Assembly: GCF_016865485.1 (NCBI RefSeq)
Contig: NZ_AP024452.1
Location: 4,486,501-4,550,500 of the forward strand
From: Luteitalea sp. TBR-22
Lineage (GTDB): Bacteria > Acidobacteriota > Vicinamibacteria > Vicinamibacterales > Vicinamibacteraceae
Direction of reading: 5' to 3'
DNA length: 64,000 nucleotides
The notes beneath the pieces are model-generated. The model searched no databases. It saw nothing but the letters and a program-made list of their open reading frames with translations, and was not told where the DNA came from. Position numbers and translations under genes: made by a program. Numbering within the stretch: the stretch's first letter is position 1; each line of letters opens with the position of its first letter. This document shows, one piece after another, positions 17,966-27,982 of this stretch.

Positions 17966-19714
17966 CTACTTGACCGTCTCCCGCGTGACCTCTTCGGTCG
18001 TGGTGACGCCTTCCTTCACCTTGAGGAGGCCGCTCTGGCGGAGGGTGATCATGCCTTCCTCGATGCCCTTGCGGCGGAGGTCGAGGGCCGACGCGCCGGT
18101 GAGGATCAACTCGCGCAGGTCGTCGGTGATCTCGAGGACCTCGTACAAGCCCACCCGGCCCTTGTAGCCCGTGTGGTTGCAGGTCTCGCAGCCCTGCCCG
18201 CGCATCGGCACCACCGTCTGCGCGTCCTCGGGCGAGAAGCCGATGTCGATGAGGGCCTGCGGCGGCACCGGGTGCGGCACCTTGCACTTGGCGCAGACCC
18301 GCCGGACGAGGCGCTGGGCGCATATCAGGTTCACCGAGCTGGCGACCAGGAAGGGCTCGATGCCCATGTTCATCAGGCGGCTGACCGTGCTCGGCGCGTC
18401 GTTGGTGTGCAGGGTCGACAGCACGAGGTGGCCGGTGAGCGCCGCCTTGACGGCGATCTCGGCCGTCTCGAAGTCGCGGATCTCGCCGACCAGGATGATG
18501 TTGGGGTCCTGGCGCAGGAACGACCGGAGCGCCGCGGCGAACGTCAGGCCGATGCTCTCGCGGACGTTCACCTGGTTGACGCCGGCGAGGTTGAACTCGA
18601 CCGGGTCCTCGGCGGTCATGATGTTGGTCTCGAGCGTGTTCAGCTGCGAGATCGCCGAGTAGAGGGTGTTGGTCTTGCCGCTGCCGGTCGGGCCGGTGAC
18701 CAGCACCATGCCCCACGGCTTCTCGATCTGAGTCTTGAACTTCGACAGCGAGCTGGCCTCGAAGCCCAGCTTCGTCATGTCGAGCATCAACTTGTCCTTG
18801 TCGAGCAGGCGGAGCACCACCTTCTCGCCGAAGAGCGTCGGCAGGCAGGAGACGCGGAAGTCGATCTCCTTGCTGTGGCCCTGGTCGTTGATGCGGATCT
18901 TGATGCGGCCGTCCTGCGGCAGCCGCTTCTCGGCGATGTCGAGCTTGGCCATGATCTTCAGGCGCGAGATGATCGCGTCCCTGAACTTCATGGGCGGGTT
19001 CATGACGTTGTACAGGATGCCGTCGATGCGGAACCTGATGCGGAACTCGCGCTCGTACGGCTCGATGTGGATGTCGCTGGCGCCCTTCTGGATGCTCGAG
19101 GTGAGCACCATGTTCACCATGCGGATGACCGGCGCCTCGCCGGTCTGCTTCTCCAGCGCGGCGACGTCGATTTCCTCGAGGTCCTCCAGAACCTCGACGG
19201 CATCGCTGTTGGCGTCGGCCTGCTGCTGGGCGTCCTCGAGGGCGCGGTTGGCCAGCTCGAGGGTGTTGGGCATCGTCGCGGCGCGCGACGGCGCCGCGTA
19301 GTACTTCTGGAGCGCGTCGGCCACCGCCTGCTCGGAGGCCACCACCGGCTCGACGTTGTAGCCCGTCATGAACTTGATGTCGTCCATGGCGAACACGTTG
19401 GTCGGGTCGGTCATCGCCAGCGTGAGCGTGGCGCCGGCGCGACTGAGGGGCACGACCTGGTACTTCTGGGCGGTCTCGGCGGGAATCAGCTTGACCACCG
19501 CCGGATCGATCTCGAACTTGCCCAGATCGATGGACGGCACCCCGTACTGACGGCTCAGCAGCGCGGTGATCTCCTCATCGCGCACGAAGCCCAGCTTCAC
19601 GAGGTTCATCGCCAGCTTGCCGCCGTTGGCCTTCTGGTACCCCAGGGCCTCCTGCAGCTGCGTGGGCGTGATCTTCTTCTCCTTCAGCAGGAGCTCGCCG
19701 ATTCTGACCGCCAT
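17966..19714 (-). CDS. pilB: PilB, pilus extension ATPase
   Basis: A 582-residue motor that drives pilus growth; ATG 19714 with AGGGGAA upstream. The N-terminal GspE-N domain (about 5-140) is followed by an acidic linker (about 150-190), then the ATPase with Walker A GPTGSGKT (341-348), Asp box, Walker B QDPNIILVGEIRD and the His box. A zinc site made of VCAKC and CETC in the C-terminal part is typical of PilB/GspE. It works with PilC and opposes PilT. The gene lies about 420 nt upstream of pilT, separated by a heptamer hairpin. Confidence 0.95.
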   Translation of the reverse strand: MAVRIGELLLKEKKITPTQLQEALGYQKANGGKLAMNLVKLGFVRDEEITALLSRQYGVPSIDLGKFEIDPAVVKLIPAETAQKYQVVPLSRAGATLTLAMTDPTNVFAMDDIKFMTGYNVEPVVASEQAVADALQKYYAAPSRAATMPNTLELANRALEDAQQQADANSDAVEVLEDLEEIDVAALEKQTGEAPVIRMVNMVLTSSIQKGASDIHIEPYEREFRIRFRIDGILYNVMNPPMKFRDAIISRLKIMAKLDIAEKRLPQDGRIKIRINDQGHSKEIDFRVSCLPTLFGEKVVLRLLDKDKLMLDMTKLGFEASSLSKFKTQIEKPWGMVLVTGPTGSGKTNTLYSAISQLNTLETNIMTAEDPVEFNLAGVNQVNVRESIGLTFAAALRSFLRQDPNIILVGEIRDFETAEIAVKAALTGHLVLSTLHTNDAPSTVSRLMNMGIEPFLVASSVNLICAQRLVRRVCAKCKVPHPVPPQALIDIGFSPEDAQTVVPMRGQGCETCNHTGYKGRVGLYEVLEITDDLRELILTGASALDLRRKGIEEGMITLRQSGLLKVKEGVTTTEEVTRETVK

Positions 19715-19746
19715 GTTCCCCTGACGAGATGATGCACCCTGTTGAC

Positions 19747-19768
19747 CGCGCGGTGGGACTGCCGCGCG
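19747..19768 (-). other. GC-rich hairpin in the pilB leader
   Basis: CGCGCGG and CCGCGCG form a 7-bp stem with an 8-nt loop, about 35 nt before the pilB ATG and 75 nt after the preceding stop. It may be the terminator of the beta-barrel gene or a leader structure. No sigma-54 match was seen in this gap. Confidence 0.3.
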
Positions 19769-19843
19769 CCCGCCCGAGGCCTGGGAGCCCCGGGCCCAGG
19801 TGGGCCTCTCCGGACAGGCAATCGGCACGGGCCTGCCAGAAAC

Positions 19844-20848
19844 TTAGAACACCATCCGCACCCCGAGCCCGAACCCGTCAGCCGACGACCGATCGAGGCC
19901 GACCGCCACGTACCCGTCGGCGAACAGCCCGCTGCGGATCGCGACGCTGCCGCCGGTGGTCAGCACGGGACGTGCCTCCCCGGTGGTGCTCACCCGGAAC
20001 CCGCCGCGCACCGCCGCCTTGCCCTGCCGGAACCGCTGCTCGGCGCCGCCGGCCAGCGACCGGAGGTCCCCGGTGACGTCTGGCGACCGTGTCAGATCGG
20101 CATCCAGCGACAGGATCAGGGTGTCGGTGGCGCGGAAGGCCGCGCCGGCACGGACCTGCCGCGTCAGGATCGCCCGCGACCCGTCGTCTGCGTCGAACTC
20201 GGGCTCGAACAGGTTCCGGGCGGTCAACCCGAGCTTCACCCGGCGCAGGTCGGCCATCACCCCAGCATCGACATCGGCTCGGTGGCTCCCACGGGTCGGC
20301 AGGTCGGCAGCTGCGTCGAGGGGATCCCCCGGTACCGGCGCCACCAGGGCCGAGGCAGCCGACCCATGGAGATACTTGATCGTGGCGCCCACGTGCAGGC
20401 CCGTCGCCAGCGACTGCAGCACGTTGACGCCGACCTGCGTCGTGGTCAGGCGGGTGAGTTCGGCCGGAGGGCCGGCGGGCGAGGCGCCACTCGCAGCGGG
20501 AATCCGGGCCGCCACGGAGGTCAGCCGGTAGAACGTCGCGCCCACGGGCCAGGTGCCGACGGCCACGAGGGTGCCGCTGCGGAGGCCCAGGCCCTCGCCG
20601 GCGGAGCCGGGCAACGGGGCGGCATCGAGCCGGGCCCGATCGTACTCGGCGACCGCCGAGAACAGGTCGCCGGTGACCAGCCCGGCGGGATTCCAGTACG
20701 TGGCCGAGGCGTCGTCGGCCACCGCCACGAAGGCTCCGCCCATGCCGAGGGCCCGCAGACCGACGGCCTCCATGCCCTGTCCGGCAGCGGGTCGGGAGGC
20801 CGACACCGCCAGCAGGCACCCCAGCAGGAACGCGCGGCCCACGGTCAT
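19844..20848 (-). CDS. outer-membrane beta-barrel protein, PorV/FadL-like
   Basis: A 334-residue protein; ATG 20848 begins a signal peptide (MTVGRAFLLGCLLAVSASR). The stretch GLRALGMGGAFVAVADDASA, followed directly by TYWNPAGL, is the N-terminal signature of the PorV/TraF/FadL-like barrel group. Alternating strands follow and the chain ends in Phe, as outer-membrane barrels do. Its role is uncertain: PorV acts in type IX secretion, FadL in hydrophobic uptake. It precedes pilB in the same direction, but no functional tie is shown. Confidence 0.75.
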   Translation of the reverse strand: MTVGRAFLLGCLLAVSASRPAAGQGMEAVGLRALGMGGAFVAVADDASATYWNPAGLVTGDLFSAVAEYDRARLDAAPLPGSAGEGLGLRSGTLVAVGTWPVGATFYRLTSVAARIPAASGASPAGPPAELTRLTTTQVGVNVLQSLATGLHVGATIKYLHGSAASALVAPVPGDPLDAAADLPTRGSHRADVDAGVMADLRRVKLGLTARNLFEPEFDADDGSRAILTRQVRAGAAFRATDTLILSLDADLTRSPDVTGDLRSLAGGAEQRFRQGKAAVRGGFRVSTTGEARPVLTTGGSVAIRSGLFADGYVAVGLDRSSADGFGLGVRMVF

Positions 20849-20988
20849 CCGGTCAGTGTACCCGGAGCCCGGTGTCCGCTTCCGAACATCCACCACATGG
20901 GTTGCGTACTATACGCGTGACGTCCAAAGACCCTTTGACGACACGCAGTGTCGCAGGGTGCATCCGGTTCGTCCCGGCAAAGTCGTCC

Positions 20989-21714
20989 ATGTCCACGGAA
21001 ACCTCGTCTGCTGCGGCGCCGCCGCTCCCCTTCGTCCAGCGCGTGATCGGCGTGGTCGTGTCCCCCGGGGACACGATGGCCCGCATCGCTGCCGCCCCTC
21101 GCTGGGTGGACGTCCTGGTGTTCACCACGGTGCTGGTGGCCGCCGGCTTTGCCGTCTTCCTGTCATCGGACGTCGGCAAGGCGGCCTATGTCGACCAGGC
21201 CGTGGCGAGCATCGAGTCGTTCGGCCGGACGGTCACCCCCGAGATGTACGCCGCCATCCAGAAGCAGGCCAGCATCGCGGCGGCCCTGCAGGGTGGCACC
21301 ATCCTGTTCTTCTCGCCGCTGATGGCCGCGGCCATCGCCGGCATCCTGTACGGCGTGTTCGCGGTGCTGGGTGGCGAGGCGACGTACAAGCAGGTGCTCG
21401 CGGTGGTCGCGCACGCGGGCGTCATCAGCCTGCTGCAGCAGGTCTTCTCGCTGCCCATGAACTACATGCGGCAGACGATGAGCAGCGCGACCAACCTGGC
21501 GGTGTTCTTCCCGGACCTGGCGGAGGGGTCGTTCCTCGCGTCCGTGCTGGGGTTCATCGACCTGTTCTGGATCTGGTACCTCGTCGTGCTCGCCATCGGC
21601 CTGGCGGCGGTCTACCGCCGTCGCTGGACCTCGGTGGCCGGCGGGTTGTTCGTGGTGTACGTGGTCATGGGCCTGGCCATCGCGGCCATCAAGGCCGTCC
21701 TGGGGGGAAGATGA
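20989..21714 (+). CDS. Yip1-family membrane protein
   Basis: A 241-residue protein from ATG 20989. A cytoplasmic N-terminus holds PFVQRVIGVVVSPGDTMARI, the pattern before the first helix in bacterial YIP1 proteins, followed by five hydrophobic helices with an internal motif GVISLLQQVFSLPMN. Function is unknown in bacteria. Its stop overlaps the start of the MacA-like adaptor (ATGA), so it belongs to the exporter operon. It is transcribed divergently from the beta-barrel gene. Confidence 0.75.
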   Translation: MSTETSSAAAPPLPFVQRVIGVVVSPGDTMARIAAAPRWVDVLVFTTVLVAAGFAVFLSSDVGKAAYVDQAVASIESFGRTVTPEMYAAIQKQASIAAALQGGTILFFSPLMAAAIAGILYGVFAVLGGEATYKQVLAVVAHAGVISLLQQVFSLPMNYMRQTMSSATNLAVFFPDLAEGSFLASVLGFIDLFWIWYLVVLAIGLAAVYRRRWTSVAGGLFVVYVVMGLAIAAIKAVLGGR

Positions 21715-23060
21715 AACGTTCGACCAAGCGGTGGCTCGGCGCCGCCGTGGTGCTGGCGATCGTGGCGGGCCTGGCCTACGCCAACTTCGCGTACCGCAAG
21801 AAGACGGGCAAGGAAGTCACGGTCGAGGCCATCCAGACGCGCGACCTGGTGCAGATCGTCTCCGCGTCGGGGAAGATCCAGGCCAAGCGCACCGTCAACA
21901 TCAGCGCCGACAACATGGGCCGCGTGACGCAGCTCTCCGTCGAGGAGGGCGATCGCGTCAAGAAGGGCCAGTTCCTGATGCAGATCGACCCGCGCAACCT
22001 GGCCTCGGCCGTCCAGTCGGGCGAGGCCGGGCAGCAGGCGGCACGGTCGCAGCTCGAGCAGCAGCGCCTGGCCATCGTGACGGCGCGCGAGAACCTCGCG
22101 CTGGCGCGTGAGGAACTGAAGCGCCAGGAGGAGCTCTGGGCGCAGCAGCTGACCACCAAGCAGGCCCTCGATCAGGCGCGCAACACGGTGACCGTGCGCG
22201 AGGCCGAGCTCCGCCAGCGCGAGCAGGACATCCGCACGCAGGAGCAGCGCATCCGCCAGGAAGGCGCCACGCTGAACCAGGCGCAGTACAACCTGAGCCG
22301 CGCCCGCATCGAATCGCCCATCGACGGCATCGTCTCCCGCCGTAACATCGAGGAGGGCGAGACGGTGGTGATCGGCACGATGAACAACGCCGGCACGGTG
22401 CTGCTGACCATCGCCGACATGTCGATCATCGAGGCCGAGGTCGAGGTGGACGAGACCGACATCCCGTCGGTGCGGCTCGGACAGGTGGCCAAGGTCACCA
22501 TCGACGCGCTGCCGGGCAAGGAGTACACCGGCAAGGTGACCGAAATCGGCAACAGCCCGATCCAGGCGACCGGCGCCCAGGCGTCCAGCGCGGGCCAGGC
22601 GGCGACCAACTTCAAGGTCACCATCCAGCTCGACACGACCATCGACGAGGTGCGCCCGGGCTTCACGTGCTCGGCCGAGATCGAGACGGCCAAGCGCTCG
22701 CAGGCGGTCGCGGTGCCCATCCAGGCGATGGCGGTGCGCGACATGGTCTACGACAAGTCGGGCGCAATCGTCCGGCCGCCCAAGAAGGACCCCAAGTCGA
22801 AGGCGCCGACACCGGCGACGCCGGCCGAGCTGCCTCCCGGGCAGACCCGCAAGGAAACCGAGGGCGTGTTCGTGATGCGCGACAAGAACGCCGAGTTCGT
22901 GCCGGTGCGGACGGGCATCGCGGGCGAGCGCTACTTCGAGGTGCTGTCGGGCGTGAAGGTCGGCGACAAGGTCATCACGGGTCCCTTCAACTCGGTGCGC
23001 GACCTGCAGGACGGTGACGAGGTGCGGTTGGCCGAGTCCGACGCGGCGAAGAAGAAGTAA
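21711..23060 (+). CDS. periplasmic adaptor protein, MacA/HlyD family
   Basis: A 449-residue membrane-fusion protein. One N-terminal transmembrane helix (about 8-25) is followed by the split lipoyl domain (DLVQIVSASGKIQAKRTVNI and RIESPIDGIVSRRN halves), a long alpha-helical hairpin rich in Gln/Glu/Arg between them (about 100-210), the beta-barrel domain and a membrane-proximal domain. An insertion rich in Pro/Lys (about residues 350-385) is unusual. It should link inner-membrane permeases to an outer-membrane channel. The two permeases follow directly. Confidence 0.92.
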   Translation: MKRSTKRWLGAAVVLAIVAGLAYANFAYRKKTGKEVTVEAIQTRDLVQIVSASGKIQAKRTVNISADNMGRVTQLSVEEGDRVKKGQFLMQIDPRNLASAVQSGEAGQQAARSQLEQQRLAIVTARENLALAREELKRQEELWAQQLTTKQALDQARNTVTVREAELRQREQDIRTQEQRIRQEGATLNQAQYNLSRARIESPIDGIVSRRNIEEGETVVIGTMNNAGTVLLTIADMSIIEAEVEVDETDIPSVRLGQVAKVTIDALPGKEYTGKVTEIGNSPIQATGAQASSAGQAATNFKVTIQLDTTIDEVRPGFTCSAEIETAKRSQAVAVPIQAMAVRDMVYDKSGAIVRPPKKDPKSKAPTPATPAELPPGQTRKETEGVFVMRDKNAEFVPVRTGIAGERYFEVLSGVKVGDKVITGPFNSVRDLQDGDEVRLAESDAAKKK

Positions 23061-23074
23061 CAGGCCCCGGCCTC

Positions 23075-24301
<1,227 letters not shown>

Positions 24302-24305
24302 TCAC

Positions 24306-25583
24306 ATGGCCATCCGGGTCGGCATGCTCTGGGAGATCCTCCGCATCGCGATCGACACGCTGCGCGCCAACAAGCTGCGCTCGGCGCTGACGATCCTCGG
24401 CGTCGTCATCGGCGTGATGTCGATCGTCGCGATGACGTCGCTGATCAAGGGATTCGGCGACTCGCTGGAGAGCCAGATCCGCACGTTCGGGAGCAACACG
24501 GTGTTCCTCCAGAAGCTCGGGTTCCAGAGCTTCTCGAGTGGCCGCAGCTTCCTCGAGGTGATCAAGCGCCCCAACCTGACCAACGAGGACGCCAAGGCCA
24601 TCGCCGAGTCGCCGCTGGTCAGCGAGGTCGGCCTGCAGCTGGGCGGCAACGGGCCGTTCGCCGCCATCGAGCGCATGACGTTTGCCGGGGTCGCCACCAA
24701 GCCCGCCGCGGTGGTCGGGGCGACGTCGAACTTCGGCGAGATGAACTACATCCCGTTCCTCGCCGGCCGGTTCTTCGGCGACTTCGAGGTCCAGAACCGG
24801 CGCAGCGTCATCGTCCTCGGGTATGCGCCGGCCGAGACGCTGTTCCTGACGCGCGGCATCGACCCGATCGGCAAGGTCGTGCGCGTCGGCCGCGACAACT
24901 ACGAGGTCATCGGCGTGATGGACAAGCGCCCGGCCGCCCTCGGCGACGCGAACAACTTCGCGGTCATCCCCTGGACGACCTACGAGAAGCGCTACCCGTC
25001 GCCGCGCTTCCGGGGCATCCTGTTCCGGCCGTTGACGATCGTGATCAAGGCCGCCGACGGCGTGTCGGTGACCGACCTGCGGACCGAGATCGAGACGATC
25101 ATGCGGACGCGCCACCGGCTGAAGCTGGGCGAGGAGAACGACTTCGACACGGTGACGGCCGACTTCATCGTGGACTTCCTCCGGCAGTTCACGCAGGCCG
25201 TGGTGCTCGCGCTGTTCGTCATCTCGTCGATTGCCCTGATGGTCGGCGGCATCGGCGTCATGGCCATCATGACCATCTCGGTCACCGAGCGCACGCGCGA
25301 GATCGGCGTGCGCAAGGCGCTCGGCGCACGGCGCCGCGAGATCCTCGTGCAGTTCCTGATCGAGGCCGTGTTCCTCACCCTGCTGGGCGGCCTGATCGGC
25401 ATCCTGCTCGGCGCGGCCATCGGATACGCCGTCAACGTGTTCGCGGGGTTCCCGGTGGCGCTGCCCCTCTGGTCGTTCGCCCTCGGCGTGGGCTTCTCGG
25501 CCACCGTCGGCATCCTGTTCGGCATGCTGCCGGCGATCAAGGCCGCCAAGCTCGACCCCATCGAGGCGCTCCGGTACGAGTAG
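24306..25583 (+). CDS. ABC transporter permease, MacB/FtsX type (copy 2)
   Basis: A 425-residue permease starting 4 nt after copy 1. It has the same layout: first helix from ANKLRSALTILGVVIGVMSI, a large periplasmic core, three C-terminal helices, motif RTREIGVRKALGARRREI and end KLDPIEALRYE. The two copies have clearly diverged in the periplasmic part, suggesting different contacts. No separate ATP-binding gene is in this operon or the rest of the window except the one paired with the ABC-2 permease at 7 kb. Confidence 0.93.
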   Translation: MAIRVGMLWEILRIAIDTLRANKLRSALTILGVVIGVMSIVAMTSLIKGFGDSLESQIRTFGSNTVFLQKLGFQSFSSGRSFLEVIKRPNLTNEDAKAIAESPLVSEVGLQLGGNGPFAAIERMTFAGVATKPAAVVGATSNFGEMNYIPFLAGRFFGDFEVQNRRSVIVLGYAPAETLFLTRGIDPIGKVVRVGRDNYEVIGVMDKRPAALGDANNFAVIPWTTYEKRYPSPRFRGILFRPLTIVIKAADGVSVTDLRTEIETIMRTRHRLKLGEENDFDTVTADFIVDFLRQFTQAVVLALFVISSIALMVGGIGVMAIMTISVTERTREIGVRKALGARRREILVQFLIEAVFLTLLGGLIGILLGAAIGYAVNVFAGFPVALPLWSFALGVGFSATVGILFGMLPAIKAAKLDPIEALRYE

Positions 25584-25612
25584 GCAGTCGGCAGTCGGCA
25601 GTCGGCACTCGC
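25584..25612. repeat. GGCAGTC heptamer array directly after the permease stop
   Basis: Three perfect GGCAGTC units and a fourth variant (GGCACTC) begin at the first base after the TAG. The same unit recurs at 16309 and, inverted, at 52661. Just downstream, GACGAAGGCCGAC is present twice as a direct repeat (25630-25642 and 25657-25669). Confidence 0.85.
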
Positions 25613-25672
25613 AGGCTCACGACTCGGGCGACGAAGGCCGACGAGGAACCGTCGACGACGAAGGCCGACCGC

Positions 25673-25695
25673 GCGGGCCGGCCTTGTCGGCCCGC
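25673..25695 (+). terminator. hairpin after the MacA/FtsX operon
   Basis: GCGGGCCG and CGGCCCGC form a perfect 8-bp stem with a 7-nt loop, 90 nt past the last permease stop. The T-run is poor. The hairpin overlaps the proposed -35 of the next gene. Confidence 0.45.
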
Positions 25696-25712
25696 CCCGC
25701 TTGTCATAGCAT
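25684..25712 (+). promoter_or_regulatory. possible sigma-70 promoter of the EF-G-like gene
   Basis: TTGTCG and TAGCAT are separated by 17 nt and would start transcription near 25719, about 30 nt before the ATG at 25750. The match is moderate in a GC-rich background. Confidence 0.35.
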
Positions 25713-25749
25713 CGCGGACGTGTAGCTCTTTCCCCCTTCGAGGGTGCTC

Positions 25750-27837
25750 ATGCCCACCTATGCAGCGGCGTCCATTCGCAACGTGGCAGTCGTCGGCCAC
25801 AACGGTTCCGGCAAGTCCCAGCTGATTTCTGCCCTGTTGTTCACCGCGGGCGCCACCACCCGCCTCGGGCGCGTGGACGACGGCACCGCGCCGACCGACT
25901 TCGACGAGGAAGCGATCGCGCGCAAGCACACGCTGGCGGCCACGCCGGCATGGCTGGAGTGGCAGGGCACCAAGGTCAACCTGGTCGACACCCCGGGCTT
26001 CGGCAACTTCCTCAGCGAGTCCGGCGCCGCCCTGCGCGTGACCGATGCCGCCCTCGTGGTGGTCGACGCCGTCTCCGGCGTCGAGGTGCAGACCGAGCGG
26101 GTGTGGCAGATCGCGGCCGACGAGCGCGTCGCGCGATTCGTGGTCGTCAACCGTCTCGATCGCGAACGCGCCAGCTTCGCCACCGCCCTCGAGGATCTGC
26201 ACGCGGCGTTCGGGCGCACCCTCGTCCCGGTGCAGCTGCCCTACGGCGAGGAGAAGGGATTCCGCGGGGTCATCGATCTCGTCGCCCAGCGGGCGTACAC
26301 GTACGAGGGTGGCACCGGCAAGGGCAAGGCCGTCGCCATTCCCGAGAGCCTGGCGGCCGAGGCGAAGAACGCCCGCGAGGCCCTGGTGGAACTGGTGGCC
26401 GAGGCCGACGACGAGCTGATGTCACGGTTCTTCGACGAGGGCACGCTCACCGACGACGAGTTGGTGGCGGGTCTGCGCACGGCCGTGGCCAAGGGCGCCG
26501 TGGTGCCCGTCTTCTGCGCGTCCGGCGCGGAGAACATCGGCGCCGACCGGCTGCTCGAGGCGCTGGTGCAGTACGCGCCCTCGCCGCTGGCGCACCCGCT
26601 GTCGGCCATCGACAAGGCGTCGGGCGAGGCCATCGAGGTCGCCGCCGATGAAGCCGCCCCGGCGCGCCTGTTCGTGTGGAAGACCGTCGCCGACCCGTTC
26701 GCCGGGCGCATCTCGCTGTTCCGCGTCGTCTCCGGCATCGTGAAGAACGACACCACGATGACCAACCTGACGCGCGGCTCGCAGGAGCGCATCGCGCACC
26801 TGCTCGCGCTGCAGGGCAAGACGCAGGCGCAGGTGAACGAACTGCACGCCGGCGATCTCGGCGCCATCGCCAAGCTGAAGGAAGCACAGACGGGCGACAC
26901 GCTCGCCGACAAGGCCGCCGACCTCGCCCTGCCGCCGATCGTGTTCGCCGCGCCGCTGATGTCGTACGCGCTCGAGCCCAAGACACGCGGCGACGAGGAC
27001 AAGATCAGCACGGCCCTTCACCGGTTGCAGGAGGAGGACCCGACGATCCGCACCGACCGCGACCCGCGGACGCACGAGCAGCTGATCTCCGGCCAGGGCC
27101 AGATGCACCTCGAGGTCACGGTCGCGAAACTGAAGCGGCGCTTCGGCGTCGAGGTCACGCTCAAGCTGCCGCGCATCCCGTATCTCGAGACGATCACCGC
27201 GGGGACCGAGGCGCACGGCCGCCACAAGAAGCAGACCGGCGGCCACGGCCAGTTCGGCGACTGCAAGATTCGCGTCGAGCCCCTGCCGCGCGGCGCCGAC
27301 TTCCAGTTCGAGGACGACATCTTCGGCGGCGCCATCCCGCGCCAGTACGTCCCGGCCGTCGAGAAGGGCATCCAGGAGGCGCGCCTGCGCGGGTTCCTCG
27401 CCGGCTTCCCGATGGTCGACTTCAAGGCCACGGTGTTCGACGGCTCGTACCACCCGGTGGACAGCAACGAACTGGCGTTCAAGATGGCCGGCTCGATCGC
27501 CTTCCGCGACGCGATGAGCCGCTGCAAGCCGGTGCTCCTCGAGCCGATCATGCAGGTCGAGGTGCACGCGCCGAACGAGTTCGCCGGCGACCTGATGGGC
27601 GACCTCAATGGCCGCCGCGGCCGCATCAGCGGCATGGAAGCCCGCGGCCACGCCACGGTGATCAAGGCGCAGGTGCCGATGGCCGAGATGCTCACCTACG
27701 AGCAGCACCTCACGTCGGCCACCGGCGGGCGCGGCTCCTATCACATGGCCCACTCGCACTACGAGGAAGTGCCCGCGCACCTGCAGGCGAAGATCGTGGC
27801 CGCCCACAAGCCCGATCACGTCGAGACCGAAGCGTAG
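25750..27837 (+). CDS. elongation factor G-like translational GTPase (second copy)
   Basis: A 695-residue paralogue of EF-G. ATG 25750 is chosen because GAGGG lies 7 nt upstream; a GTG two codons earlier overlaps it. G1 is GHNGSGKS (16-23), G3 DTPGF (80-84) and G4 NRLD (134-137) instead of the NKMD of canonical EF-G. The switch-I region is also altered (ARKHTLAAT). Domains II-V are present, including GGHGQFGDCKIRVEP. Such EF-G-like proteins are widespread and of uncertain role; the canonical fusA is at 49078. It has its own leader and is probably monocistronic. Confidence 0.9.
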   Translation: MPTYAAASIRNVAVVGHNGSGKSQLISALLFTAGATTRLGRVDDGTAPTDFDEEAIARKHTLAATPAWLEWQGTKVNLVDTPGFGNFLSESGAALRVTDAALVVVDAVSGVEVQTERVWQIAADERVARFVVVNRLDRERASFATALEDLHAAFGRTLVPVQLPYGEEKGFRGVIDLVAQRAYTYEGGTGKGKAVAIPESLAAEAKNAREALVELVAEADDELMSRFFDEGTLTDDELVAGLRTAVAKGAVVPVFCASGAENIGADRLLEALVQYAPSPLAHPLSAIDKASGEAIEVAADEAAPARLFVWKTVADPFAGRISLFRVVSGIVKNDTTMTNLTRGSQERIAHLLALQGKTQAQVNELHAGDLGAIAKLKEAQTGDTLADKAADLALPPIVFAAPLMSYALEPKTRGDEDKISTALHRLQEEDPTIRTDRDPRTHEQLISGQGQMHLEVTVAKLKRRFGVEVTLKLPRIPYLETITAGTEAHGRHKKQTGGHGQFGDCKIRVEPLPRGADFQFEDDIFGGAIPRQYVPAVEKGIQEARLRGFLAGFPMVDFKATVFDGSYHPVDSNELAFKMAGSIAFRDAMSRCKPVLLEPIMQVEVHAPNEFAGDLMGDLNGRRGRISGMEARGHATVIKAQVPMAEMLTYEQHLTSATGGRGSYHMAHSHYEEVPAHLQAKIVAAHKPDHVETEA

Positions 27838-27861
27838 GCGTCCTCGCTCGGTCAGGGCAAC

Positions 27862-27942
27862 GGGCTCAAGGCTCAGGACTCAGAAAGCATCCTGTGTGGT
27901 GTCTTCATGCTCTCTGAGCCCTGAGCCCTGGGCTTTGAGCCC
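27862..27942. repeat. inverted GGGCTCA heptamer element, arms differ by one unit
   Basis: The left arm (27862-27890, 29 nt) and the right arm (27907-27942, 36 nt) are inverted copies with two base differences, except that the right arm carries one extra 7-mer, CTGGGCT. The loop is 16 nt. The core next to the arms (AAGCATCCTG) also occurs, with changes, in the tuf-rpsJ element at 47696. It lies between the EF-G-like and PHP genes. Confidence 0.9.
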
Positions 27943-27982
27943 TCGAGGCCCACACGTTCCAGTTGCGCTAGTCTTGTCGGCG

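Noticed and set aside
19800-19850. Sigma-54 promoter for pilB (TGGCAG on the minus strand)
   Set aside because: The -12 element is absent at the correct spacing.
20553-23060. Single long plus-strand reading frame through the beta-barrel, Yip1 and adaptor region
   Set aside because: Only its last part is the MacA-like adaptor; the first part is antisense or out of frame to better-supported genes, and the real start at 21711 overlaps the Yip1 stop.
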